Assembly: GCA_038025085.1 (NCBI GenBank)
Contig: CM076148.1
Span: forward strand, 33,896,501 to 33,960,500
Direction: 5' to 3'
From: Tetragonia tetragonoides
Taxonomy: Eukaryota > Streptophyta > Magnoliopsida > Caryophyllales > Aizoaceae
DNA length: 64,000 nt
The notes beneath the pieces are model-generated. The model saw only the letters and a program-made list of their open reading frames with translations, was not told the origin of the DNA and searched no databases. This document shows, piece after piece, positions 12,041 through 22,299 of this stretch (the first letter of the stretch is position 1; each line of letters begins with the position of its first letter). Made by a program: the position numbers and the translations under genes.

Positions 12041-13169
12041 AAAGTACAATTTTATTCCTCCATTATATTCTAGTATGTTAGGTGACCTATTACATTGTAA
12101 AAAACTAACCATCTTCTTCGAGGGTGTGTTCTTTGCCGGTCTTCCTCGATTTTTGTTTTGCCCTTCACGCATGATGGACCCCTAAGCTGATGGCCCTCCC
12201 TCCCCATGTTCCTCTTGTACTGGGATCTTTTCCTACAACACGACAACACTTTCAGAAAAAGTAAGGCAATGTGTGCCAAAAGCTAATTAAGAGTAAGGGA
12301 GACCAGATTGTGGCAACAACTATCTACGCAACTATTATTATCACCATACCTTATCATGTTGGCTAGAAGACCCAGCAGTTGAAAAGCTCAAATCCTGACC
12401 AACAGATCCATCCGAAACAACATGGGTGCATTGATCCTGAATTGTCAAGTAACAAAGATGAAAGAACATTAGTTTTTTTTTCCAAAACTTCAACTTATAT
12501 TTTACTATTAATTGCCAACATAAATGATTTTCAAAACATCAACTTGTTTCCCATATGCAAATAATTGAAGCGCTGTAACTTTGGCCATGATACTTACATC
12601 AGTCCTTTTAGTTGCGCCCTCAACAGTGACATAAAGTGGTTCTTTAAGAAACTCATTAATAAGTTGGTCAGTTGACTCTTTGTCCATGTCATTGATATGA
12701 CATGAAAATAAGGAGGACATATCTTTTTCATTTTGCTCCTACAAACATGGCAAATAAGTCAACATACAAATTTCATAAGCCCAATTTATTTGAGAGTGCA
12801 TACAACAAACATACATAGGACTGAAACTTTGGGTTCCCATCCTCTTGTCCTCCAACTTCAACACGACCCTAAAAATTACTTGGCAATTAATTATTTTTCT
12901 AGGAACAAATTCTAAACCTCTTGTGTTTAGGTTGTAATGAGATGCTCTGTTTGTAGGACAGAATTTCCTCCAGTGTCCTGAAACTCTGGCAAATGATGAT
13001 TTTTGGGTTGGTTGTCTTCATGGTCTTTACATTTGACTATGTTTGGGTCCTCTACACTTGTAAAAACAAAGTCCAACCCTGCCATGTATTCTGTGAGGGC
13101 TTCCTGGGATATTTTTACAGTATTTTGGTTTATACTGTCAGTGTCCATATCTTCAAATAAAGCGTCCAT

Positions 13170-14220
13170 CTACGAATCTAATTAACTGTCAGTTAGTCGT
13201 ACATGAAGAACAGTAAACTTGGACATAAATGTTATTTCACATCATTAAAACAACTAAAGAGAACATGTCCTAACTCCATACTAACTCCTTTTGACTAATG
13301 GGTTGTGTTTCAAATTGAAATACCTCAAACCCATAAAATTCATTTGTACAACAACTTCAGGGCATAATTACACACATGGAAGATCAGACATGTCATACTA
13401 GTGTAATTAGAACAAGTTCAAAAAGTAAAATTGAAAATTTTGAGAAAGATCTTAAAATAACACAATTTAACAAACCCTAATCCTCTAAAATTTGGTAGGG
13501 ATTAGCAAAAATTCGAATTTTTGGGCCATATTCAGTGTCAGGAAGTGAATGACTAACAGTTAAGCAAGTACGTAGATTATTTTTCACAAACTTGACAATC
13601 CACTCCAAAACCCTCGATTAGGAAAATAACTTGGAACAAACCCTAAAAACTGCCTCAAATAATTTTCAAGGAAATAATCAACAAATGAATGATGTAGAGA
13701 TACATACCTTGAATGTAGAGGTCGACGAATCTGGGAATGTTCAGCAACGGCAAAGACAAAGACCATCAAGATGAAGATTTTTGGGTAGGCTTTGCTCTGT
13801 TGTTAGAGGTTTTGTGTTTTCAAACAGAAAAAAACTGTCAGAGGGAAGAAGGCAAAGGGGCGGTTTTTAGCTCACATGCTGTGTGCGTGCGGCTGAAAAC
13901 ATTTTAATTTTCTTTTTCTTTTTTTTATTCTCGTTGCAGGTAAGCATCACTTATTTTGGTTCCTTTTTGTTTTGTAGACTGCTTGTTACAAAACAAATAT
14001 AGATAGTCCCTAGTGAAATTTAATAGAGCGTAATTTGTTTAAAGCGATTAAAACTTTTAGCTTAAAATTACTTTTTTTTTTTGAGTGAAAGCTTAATATT
14101 AGTTTTAATTTAAAGGTCAAAATGACTAGTACTATTTAATAGTTTTACTGATTAAAAATTAGCAGGACTCTGTTTTATATTTATTTTTTAACATGTGAAC
14201 TACTAAAACGAACTGAAATG
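13170..14220. other. 5' flank of unit 2
   Basis: Homologous in blocks to 6330-7130 beside unit 1 (for example the repeated AACAAACCCTAA near 13470, the GGCAAAGACAAAG stretch near 13748, and GGGGCGGTTTTTAG near 13858). No further convincing exon is visible. Some of it may be 5' UTR or promoter. Beyond 13900 it is T-rich and A+T-rich. Confidence 0.4.
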
Positions 14221-16460
14221 CCACAAATTTCAAAATACGCCTTACAGATGTGATTAGTAATGATAATAAGAGATTAAAAGCAACTTTTAAAGTGATTTGG
14301 ACGTCTCCGGGTCATTGACAAGGCGTTTAATCGAAAACGGCCTGACGACTCGAAATGGCCATAATTGGCTTTGGCAGGTTATTTTCAATAAATTATGAAA
14401 AACACGCAATACATATGTGTATTAGTAATGATAATAAGGGGTTAAAATCAATTTCAAAAGTGATTTGGACGTCTCCGGGTAATTTACAAGGCGTTCCATC
14501 GAAAACGGCCTGACGACTTGAAATGGTCATAATTGGCTTTGGGAGGTTATTTTCAATAAATTATGAAAAACACGCAATACATATATGTATCAGTAATGAT
14601 AATAAGGTGTTAAAAGAAATTTCTAAAGTGATTTGGACGTCTCCGGGTCATTTACAAGGCGTTTCATCGAAAACGGTCTGACGACTCGAAATTGCCATAA
14701 TTGGCTTTGGGAGATTATTTTCTATAAATTATGAAAAACACGCAATATATATGTGTATTAGTAATGATAATAAGGGGTTAAAAGCAATTTCTAAAGTGAT
14801 TTGGACGTCTCCGGGTAATTTACAAGGCGTTCCATCGAAAACGGCCTGACGACTTGAAATGGTCATAATTGGCTTTGGGAGGTTATTTTCAATAAATTAT
14901 GAAAAACACACAATACATATATGTATCAGTAATGATAATAAGGTGTTAAAAGAAATTTCTAAAGTGATTTGGACGTCTCCGGGTCATTTACAAGGCGTTT
15001 CATCGAAAACGGTCTGACGACTCGAAATTGCCATAATTGGCTTTGGGAGATTATTTTCTATAAATTATGAAAAACACGCAATATATATGTGTATTAGTAA
15101 TGATAATAAGGGGTTAAAAGCAATTTCTAAAGTGATTTGGACGTCTCCGGGTAATTTACAAGGCGTTCCATCGAAAACGGCCTAACGACTTGAAATGGCC
15201 ATAATTGGCTTTGGGAGGTTATTTTCAATAAATTATGAAACACACGCAATACATATGTGTATTAGTAATGATAATAGGCGATTAAAAGTAATTTCTAAAG
15301 TGATTTGGACGTCTCTGGGTCATTTACAAGGCGTTTCATCGAAAACGGCCTGACGACTCGAAATGGCTATAATTGGCTTTGGGAGATTATTTTCAATAAT
15401 TTATGAAAAACACGCAATAGATATGTGTATTAGTAATGATAATAAGGGGTTAAAAGCAATTTCTAAAGTGATTTGGACGTCTCCGGGTCATTTACAAGGC
15501 GTTTCATCGAAAATGGCCTAACGACTGTTAATGGCCATAATTGGCTTTGGGAGGCTATTTTCAATAAATTATGAAAAACACGTAATACATATGTGTATTA
15601 CTAATGATAATAAGGGGTTAAAAGCAATTTCTAAAGTGATTTGGACGTCTCCGGGTCATTTACAAGACGTTTCATCGAAAATGGCCTGACGACTCGAAAT
15701 GGCCATAATTGGTTTGGGAGATTATTTTCAATAAATTATGAAAAACACGCAATACATATGTGTATAAGTAATGATAATAAGGGGTTAAAAGCAATTTCTA
15801 AAGTGATTTGGACGTCTCCGGGTCATTTACAAGGCGTTTCATCGAAAACGGCCTGACGACTCGAAATGGCTATAATTGGCTTTGGGAGATTATTTTCAAT
15901 AATTTATGAAAAACACGCAATAGATATGTGTATTAGTAATGATAATAAGGGGTTAAAAGCAATTTCTAAAGTGATTTGGACGTCTCCGGATCATTTACAA
16001 GACGTTTCATCAAAAACGGCCTGGCAACTCTGAATGGCCATAATTGGCTTTGGGAGGCTATTTTCAATAAATTATGAAAAACACGCAATAGAGAAGTGTA
16101 TTAGTAATGATAATAAGGGGTTAAAAGCAATTTCTAAAGTGATTTGGACGTCTCCGGGTCATTTACAAGGCGTTTCATCGAAAACGGCCTGACGACTCGA
16201 AATGGCCATAATTGGCTTTGGGAGGCTATTTTCAATAAATGATGAAAAACACGCAATAGAGAGGTGTATTAGTAATGATAATAAGGGGTTAAAAGCAATT
16301 TTTAAAGTGATTTGGATGTCAAAAAATCAGTAACAAGGCGTTTCATCGATAACGGCCTGACGACTCTAATGGTCGTAGCTGGATATGGGAGGTTATTTTC
16401 AAAAAATTATGAAAAACGCGCAATAGATATGTGTATTAGTAATGATAATAAGGGACGTCT
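14220..16460. repeat. 168-bp tandem array, long copy (unit 2 side), about 13 units
   Basis: GACGTCTCCGGGT recurs at about 14300, 14469, 14636, 14803, 14971, 15138, 15308, 15476, 15644, 15811, 15979 and 16148, so the period is 167-170 bp. Each unit holds AAGGCGTTTCATCGAAAA, a GACGACTCGAAATGGC-like core, ATAATTGGCTTTGGGAG, ATGAAAAACACGCAAT and GTATTAGTAATGATAATAAG. Neighbouring units differ by only a few bases in the middle, and two-unit higher-order repetition is visible at 14469-15138. Open frames inside it are artefacts of periodicity. Confidence 0.92.
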
Positions 16461-16580
16461 CCGGTTCATTTCCATAACAGTCAATATATAAGTTTAACTA
16501 TTTCATATAAAACTTTCATTTTGTCCTCATATGGTTTTTCTTTCACCTATCTTTTTAGGACACGTAAGACATCTGATTTG

Positions 16581-16742
16581 CCGCCCATATTTTTTTGGCG
16601 GGAGAAAAGTCACATCACATAAATTATGCAATAATTAATCAGGAACAATTAGGTTATAACTGGTGATAATCGATATAATTTTAGTTACCAAAATCCCCAG
16701 CACTTGCTTCTTTTGCATTCCGAATTCCCCCCTTATAAATAG
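16581..16742 (+). promoter_or_regulatory. Putative promoter of small gene A
   Basis: A TATAAATAG box lies at 16734-16742, 79 bp before the ATG at 16821. Further up, CCGCC (16581) and GGCGG (16597) face each other across a T-rich loop. The TTTGGCGG half fits the E2F-type consensus WTTSSCSS. Gene B has the same arrangement. Confidence 0.5.
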
Positions 16743-16820
16743 TTTGAATTGCAACCTTCCTGAAAATCAGAATGCCCTACAATTCACATTAACCAATACA
16801 CAATACTAACGTTAAGGAAA

Positions 16821-17168
16821 ATGGTTAACCAAAACCAAAACACCCCTTCCAAAAAACGTCAAACAATCCTTTCACTTAAGAAAAATCATGCAAGAGATAA
16901 GCTTGAGGTTCGTATATTAATGAGGAAACTCATACAACGTCTTACTCTACAAGAAGTGGATGGTGTCATCCAGAAATGCGAGTTTAACACATCAGCTTTG
17001 GGGAGGCTATTTGATGAAGAGACCAATCATGCATTCATTCCCAAAATACCAAGACGATGGCGGGACATATATCTTGCAAATGATACCCTCCCGGTTGCCG
17101 ATGATATTCTTTTGAAGCACGAGATAAGGAGGTCTGCGAGGCTTACGAACAAGAACATCAATCCATGA
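16821..17168 (+). CDS. Small basic protein A, unknown family (115 aa)
   Basis: I do not recognise this family. The protein starts MVNQNQNTPSKKRQ and has a Lys/Arg-rich N-terminus. A predicted helical core follows (DKLEVRILMRKLIQRLTLQE, then DGVIQKCEF and GRLFDEE), and the C-terminus is basic (RRSARLTNKN). It has no signal peptide, membrane segment or zinc motif, and its composition suggests a nuclear or nucleic-acid-associated protein. A TATA box 79 bp upstream and an intact frame in two diverged copies argue for a real gene. It is duplicated as gene B about 1.65 kb downstream, and the 3' flanks of the two copies match to about 17570/19220. Gene C may be a distant relative. Confidence 0.6.
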   Translation: MVNQNQNTPSKKRQTILSLKKNHARDKLEVRILMRKLIQRLTLQEVDGVIQKCEFNTSALGRLFDEETNHAFIPKIPRRWRDIYLANDTLPVADDILLKHEIRRSARLTNKNINP

Positions 17169-18240
17169 ACATTGTCATTATGCAACTAAGAATGAGTTGC
17201 TGCTTTTGGTGGATATCTAACTAATTATAACTACTAAATATTATGAATATATTGTAGGGAAATTATTAAAAATTTTAAGGTGTCTTTTGTTCACATTATC
17301 ATTTAGTGTAATGTGGTGCTTTTAGTTTCGTAGTATTTGATGTTCTGTTTGGAGGAAACAAATTGACTTTTGTATCAAACTCATTATATGTTTCTAATAT
17401 AAATTAAGATTATCCAAATTTATTTGTGTCATATTTGTAGAGCTCACAATGCAAAGTATCACAATACAGAAAATTTCGTTTGTACAAAGTTGGCAACTAA
17501 AGTTAACACTAGCCACCCAGATGACAATGCAAATTCATGTAAATACGGTTAAAAACAAAATATTTCCCTTTTAACTAAGGAAGCGGAGCTTTCATTTGGG
17601 TTGGTTCCGGCGTCGTTGATGTGAACTAGTTTAGGTACTAATCTACTAGAGATATGTACTCTTCTGTTAGTGTTAGTGTTAGTGTAAGGAATGTTTATGA
17701 TGGCTTGTGCTTTTAATTAGTAACAACTTGTCAAGCCTAGTGCCTCCCTTTCAAATTTTCAATGAAATTAATGATGAACAATTCTTGTTAAATGTCGTAA
17801 CACTTTCACCGTGATGAATTGTTCAATTAAGGAAGTCATTCAAATAACTGCGTATATTTTTTGGAAAGCCCTCGAGTAAATATCCAATTTCAAATGTCAC
17901 TCCAGTTAAAAGTTATTAAGTAACAACTATGACTTGCTTCATACATATTGAACTTCAATAATAATTTAGTAACAAATGCCTAAGGTTCAGCATCCTTCCA
18001 AATTTAGTGCCTGAAAACTAGCCTGTACTATAAAGCTGCACAGCTACATACACTTAAAGGTGTACTTTTCCCCACAATTGGCGGAAATTTTAAATGACTT
18101 ATGCATCTTCTTTTTTTTAGTAACGGTCTAAATATATCCATACCAAACGATATATTAATCCAAACTTTTTCAAGGAAATCTTCATATTGTCACTAAAATT
18201 AACTCGATTGTTACCAGTTATTGTCACACGGAAGATATGT
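17169..18240. other. Gene A 3' flank and spacer
   Basis: To about 17570 it matches the 3' flank of gene B (18809-19220) with few differences, including GAATGAGTTGCTGCT and GATGTTCTGTTTGGAGGAAAC. The remainder is A+T-rich. It contains several TTAGTAACAA words (17718, 17960, 18117) and a GTTAGTGTTAGTGTTAGTG run near 17667. No gene is visible. Confidence 0.5.
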
Positions 18241-18245
18241 GACTT

Positions 18246-18406
18246 CCCGCCATTTTTTTTTTGGCGGCAAAATCTATACCTCCCATTTGTTGTACACTAT
18301 TTAATCAGGAACAAATAGCTAATAACTGGTAACAATCGAGTTAATTTTAGTTACAAATAGAATCATCGCTTTCCTTTTCCGAAATGCGGATTCCCCCTAT
18401 AAATAG
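18246..18406 (+). promoter_or_regulatory. Putative promoter of small gene B
   Basis: TATAAATAG lies at 18398-18406, 73 bp before the ATG. CCCGCC (18246) and GGCGG (18263) face each other around a T run, with TTTGGCGG again matching an E2F-type site. The element sits about 210-230 bp upstream of the ATG in both A and B. Confidence 0.5.
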
Positions 18407-18478
18407 TATCCAACTCTCCACAAACAATAATACTCTCATACTAACATTCAACAATAAACAATACCAAGCCTAAGAAAA

Positions 18479-18808
18479 ATGGTGAAACAATACCAAAACA
18501 CTCATTCCAAAAAACGTCAAACACTCCTTTCAATTAAGAAAAATCATGCAAGAGATAAGCTTGAGGTTCGTATTTTCATGAGGGAACTCATACAACGTCT
18601 TACTCTAGAAGAAGTGGATGGTGTCATCCAGAAATGTGAGTTCAACACACCAACTTTGGGGAGGCTATTTGATGAAGAGACCAACCATGTTTTCATTCCC
18701 CAAATGAAGAGACGAAGCATTTATTTGCTCCCGGTTGCCGATGATATTCTGTTGAAGTATGAGAGAAGGAGGTCTAAGAGGCTTACAAACAACAACATCA
18801 ATCCATGA
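18479..18808 (+). CDS. Small basic protein B, duplicate of A (109 aa)
   Basis: Close paralogue of gene A. The core DKLEVRI(F)MRELIQRLTLEE, DGVIQKCEFNT and LGRLFDEETNH is shared, as is the end PVADDILLKYE..RRS.RLTN. It lacks six residues present in A around A's residues 80-95. Over the first 76 codons I count 13 amino-acid differences against about six silent ones, yet neither copy has a stop or frameshift. Function unknown. The TATA box, GGCGG element and 3' flank are all duplicated with the gene, so the unit moved as a piece of about 1.65 kb. Confidence 0.6.
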   Translation: MVKQYQNTHSKKRQTLLSIKKNHARDKLEVRIFMRELIQRLTLEEVDGVIQKCEFNTPTLGRLFDEETNHVFIPQMKRRSIYLLPVADDILLKYERRRSKRLTNNNINP

Positions 18809-20570
18809 ATATTTTCAGCATGCAACTAAGAATGAGTTGCTGCTCTTTTGGTGGATATCTAACTAATTATAACTACTAAAATTAATGAATATATTGTAAG
18901 GAATTATAAGAAATTTGAAGATGTATTTTGTTCACAATATCCTTTAGTGTAATGTGGTGCTTTAAGTTTCGTAGTATTTGATGTTCTGTTTGGAGGAAAC
19001 AAATTGAATTTTGTATCCAACTCATTATATTTTTCTAATATAAATTAAGATTATCCAAATTTATTTGTGTCAAATTTGTAGAGCTCACAATGCACAGTAT
19101 CACACTACAGAAAATTTCGTTTGTACAAAGTTGACAACTAAAGTTAACACTAGCCACCCAGATGCCAATGCAAACCATTTTCATGTAAATACACCCTTAA
19201 AACCAATATATTTCCCTCTTAACAGTAGTTCATATTGGTTGTCATGCTATCCATTTCCATGAAAATATAAACAATCAGTGACAATGCTTCCGATACGGAC
19301 TTGTATTTGGTTGATTTGAACAACCTTCCTTACCGTCATGCAGCATACTTAAATTCTGCGACCCTTCACAAATCCAGTTTGATGAAGAGAACAACCATGT
19401 GTAATAGAGGATAATTGTCTTATTCTGGCATTGAGTACAAATTTATGTTTTTTGTAAATCAACTTATCAGTAACAATCACACCCCTTTGATCGTAAATAA
19501 ATCTAATTATATGAACATAGGATACGGGTTTCAAGCATATAGGTGAGGATAATGATTTTTAATGGCGACAAAAGTTAATGAATATTTATTACTTTAACAA
19601 TGATTAGGAAGAGAAGGATATAGAGTGAATTATGTGACGAACATACAATGATCCATGAAAACGAAAAGACATTGATGTTTCTTTATGTACAAGACTATCA
19701 TATAGGCCAATATATGAAATTGGTCTTATTAGTGACACCTTGTAGACAAATTGGTTTTGTTAAAAGGGACAACAACATTCCTATCACTATTAAGTGTTTT
19801 TTTTTACTGAATCGGAGAAGTATGTTGTAACGCCCCAATTTAAATACCACTTAATTAGAGTGCGGAATATTAATAAATATCACAAATGTGGTACTAAAAC
19901 AACAGCTTTCTTTCAATGTCTTTTCTGAAACTTTTATGAATTATGTTATCTCTCGAATAAATGGAGAATCATAATTCATATTATAAATCCACATGCAAAC
20001 AAGGTTTTTGCCTTTTAACAAAATACACCTTAATACCAATTAGTAATAATAATTATCTATATTAATAATCTAAATAATACATCTCACAAATTAATCAAAC
20101 TCAAAGCAATTTTCTTGTTTCTTTTATTAAACCTTTCGCCCAAGAATGATAACATCAAATAAACAATTTTCTGATTTTCACATGAACTCATAATTAATAC
20201 ATCTTATTAATAAATCAACTTCACTAGGTAAAACCCGCATGCAACCATGCGAAATAATATAAACTTCACCTATATGACTTCTTTGTACTCAACCTCATAG
20301 ATCCAATAATTAAACATACTTTTCTTAATCAAAAACATACGACCGTCATTAGTAAATAAACAATAATTATTGTAACTTTATTTATATAATTATTCTTCAA
20401 CATGCAATTATCAAGCTTAATCTTTCTAGAAGACCTACCTCAACCTTTTCTTAATCTAACATAATCTCATCTTAAGCATATTTTTGAAAATAACAAGCTT
20501 ATCTTTCTAGAAAACCTATAATCGTTGCAATGTATGGAATAAATAATTAAATAAATAAATTATATGAGGG
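18809..20570. other. Gene B 3' flank and gene-free spacer
   Basis: 18809-19220 mirrors the gene A flank. Beyond it no gene is supportable. TGTAACGCCCCAATTTAAAT at about 19827 resembles the start of some plant LTRs, but I find no matching end or PBS, so I do not call an LTR. The sequence from 19900 to 20560 is very A+T-rich. Confidence 0.4.
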
Positions 20571-20572
20571 AA

Positions 20573-20750
20573 TTTTTTTTTTTATTCATGCCTATACCAA
20601 CCAACCGTCCTTCCTATTCCAAGAACTTATACTACTATACACAATTAATACTTCCCAAAGTAGTGCCCATGTGACGCTGATGGGATTCGAACCTGCAACC
20701 AAATGTAATAACCTTCAAGAAAGGACTCCTCAACCAGCAAGCTAACTTTT
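20573..20750 (-). mobile_element. tRNA-derived SINE
   Basis: On the minus strand, a box A-like TAGCTTGCTGGTTGAG (near 20744) is followed about 35 nt later by a perfect box B, GGTTCGAATCC (20693-20682). A body of about 100 bp follows, ending in an A run (T run at plus 20573-20583). This is the layout of a pol III-transcribed plant SINE. A clear target-site duplication was not found. Confidence 0.6.
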
Positions 20751-20929
20751 ATTTCATGTCAAGTTTTTGTTATTAATTTATTTAGTACATATTTTTATCT
20801 TACCAATTTTAATTTCTTTATCTTTTTTTCTTCTTTTTGTTTCGGGTAGAATCTTATTCCTTTAAAAGTGTTATCATGCCATTTATTACAAGTTAGAGTA
20901 AAAGGATAAGAATTTATTTTGGCATACAT

Positions 20930-21282
20930 CACTTTACTAGTTAAAGATAATAACGCTCATAGAGGCAACCATTTTAAAATGTGTTGCCTATGTTGTCCAA
21001 ACTGTTGCCTAAACAAGCAACAAAACAATAAGTGTTGTGTTATAAGGCAACAACAAATATGTTATTGTCATTAAATGCAACGTTTTTAATAATTGTTGCC
21101 TTATGCAAGAAATGGACAACTGTTTTTGTAATTGTTGCCTTATCCAGAATAAAGCAACAATTTTTATAGCATTGCAAATAAATCATGCAACGCAAGAAAA
21201 CTGTCGCCTTACATAGCCAAAGGTAATGGTTGAAACATTGTTGGAATTTCATGTGTTGCCTATTCTCATTTTTGTTGTAGTG
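20930..21282. mobile_element. CACTA-type terminus with repeated TTGCC motifs
   Basis: The right end, read on the minus strand from 21282, is CACTACAACAAAAATGAG, the classic CACTA (En/Spm) terminus. The preceding 330 bp contain about ten copies of TGTTGCCT(TA) or AGGCAAC in both orientations, like the subterminal transposase-binding repeats of this superfamily. The left terminus is not clean (CACTTTACTAG near 20929 is a weak candidate). Probably a short deletion derivative or MITE. Confidence 0.65.
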
Positions 21283-21815
21283 CTACCTCAACGTCATTTC
21301 CTAAACCCATGACCAATTTGCAATTCACGCAAAAAAAAAACCTTGTCAAAATACTTTGTTCATTCAACCTCAATTGGTTCACAATTACCTTTTTGTTTAA
21401 CCTCGGGTCAAACCGAGCTTGAGGCGAGCCCGACCCTACTATGGCTCGGCTTGGTCGGTTCAGTTGGGTCAATTTAGTTGATTTTTCTCTCTATTCGAAA
21501 AAAAGAATCATATAATTTTAGAGATTACTTTATTCTTTAATGTTTTTTTTAATATGAAAAACTGCAAGGGATCACAACACCAACCTATGCATATTCATTA
21601 AAGAGAAGTTTTAAATTATATGAAAATAACAAGCTTATCTTTCAATTGCAGTTATTTTAAATTAAATTTTCCTAATTTTTGTAATGATGAGTCTGAATTT
21701 GAGACGACTGAATTCGAGACAAGCCGAGCACCACCCTTGATTGTTCCACCTCGGCGATTTTTGAGCCGACCACGAGAAGACCCTAAACAAACCGAAAAGG
21801 AAATATAGTTTAATT
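21283..21815. other. Spacer upstream of gene C
   Basis: A+T-rich, with no supportable gene. A stretch near 21410-21480 is rich in CGAGC and CTCGG words (GTTTGACCC/TCGGC type), possibly a degraded retroelement. The open frames here are short and lack features. Confidence 0.3.
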
Positions 21816-21872
21816 CCTAAACCCTAAAACCCTAAAACCCTATACCCTATACCCTATGCCTTATACCCCATT
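21816..21872. repeat. Degenerate telomere-like repeat (CCCTAAA type)
   Basis: Tandem CCTAAACCCTAAAACCC drifting into CCCTATACCCTATACCC. Interstitial telo-box sequences are common near plant promoters. Gene C's ATG is 430 bp downstream, so it might be a telo-box cluster or a small interstitial telomeric tract. Confidence 0.55.
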
Positions 21873-22190
21873 TTTACGGTGACTTAATTAATTCGGAACA
21901 ATAAGGATTTAAATAACTACAAAATATGTGGTTTGTATTAGATAATTTTCCAGGAACAAATATTGACAAACTGATTAAATTCTTTTCACAGAAAAGTACA
22001 CTTCTTTTTGTTAGTAACTGTTTGTTTTTGTTAGGATCAATTTAGTGAATCATAATATACATTGAAATTTATTTCGGAGGTAACTCCACCATTTTTTGGG
22101 AGGGAAGTTCAAAATAAAATAAAAATGTGGAGGGAATAGCCAAATAGGTTTTGGAGGGAAAACAGAAAATAACATTTCTTCCAACTTTCT

Positions 22191-22199
22191 TATAAATAG
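22191..22199 (+). promoter_or_regulatory. TATA box of small gene C
   Basis: TATAAATAG, the same 9-mer as upstream of genes A and B, 101 bp before the ATG at 22300. A CTCCACC..GGGAGGG pair flanking a T run at about 22084-22105 may be a diverged counterpart of the GGCGG element. Confidence 0.5.
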
Positions 22200-22299
22200 G
22201 GGGTACATTGTTGCATCATCTACACAAAATATTTAGTTTTTTCTTCAATTAAACTTCTGCAATTTCTTTCAACTCCAATCACAAAGTCATCTTATCAAA

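Larger units (their letters stand above)
8496..13169 (-). pseudogene. Unit 2: second tandem copy of the Ulp1-like gene, inactivated
   Basis: Same exon order and orientation as unit 1, about 6.8-7.3 kb downstream: N-terminal exon MDALFEDMDTDS (13169-12927), 12720-12600, 12440-12340, AT-hook exon (12215-12110), mobile-like exons (12040-11537, 11320-11170), acidic/Lys exons with KGKKRK (10859-10614, 10507-10256), linkers (10220-10060, 9925-9810), Ulp1 His region (about 9480-9330), Cys region (8890-8700) and a C-terminal exon ending in TAG (8498-8496). Breaks differ from unit 1: an 8-bp deletion near 11610, a 1-bp deletion in the last exon, and a TGG-to-TGA change at 9374-9376. Here unit 2 retains the 22 bp that unit 1 lost. 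Confidence 0.7.

Noticed and set aside
15641..15856. 71-codon frame
   Set aside because: Lies inside the 168-bp tandem array; not conserved as a protein between units.
14220..16460. CRISPR-like regular spacing
   Set aside because: Whole 168-bp units repeat, with no short repeat and unique spacer pattern; the genome is eukaryotic.
19827..20560. Solo LTR starting TGTAACGCCCC
   Set aside because: Only the start resembles an LTR; no matching end or target duplication found.
20682..20746. tRNA gene
   Set aside because: Box A and box B are present but no acceptor, anticodon or T-stem pairing can be drawn; fits a SINE better. Same for 32774-33064 and 34538-34590.
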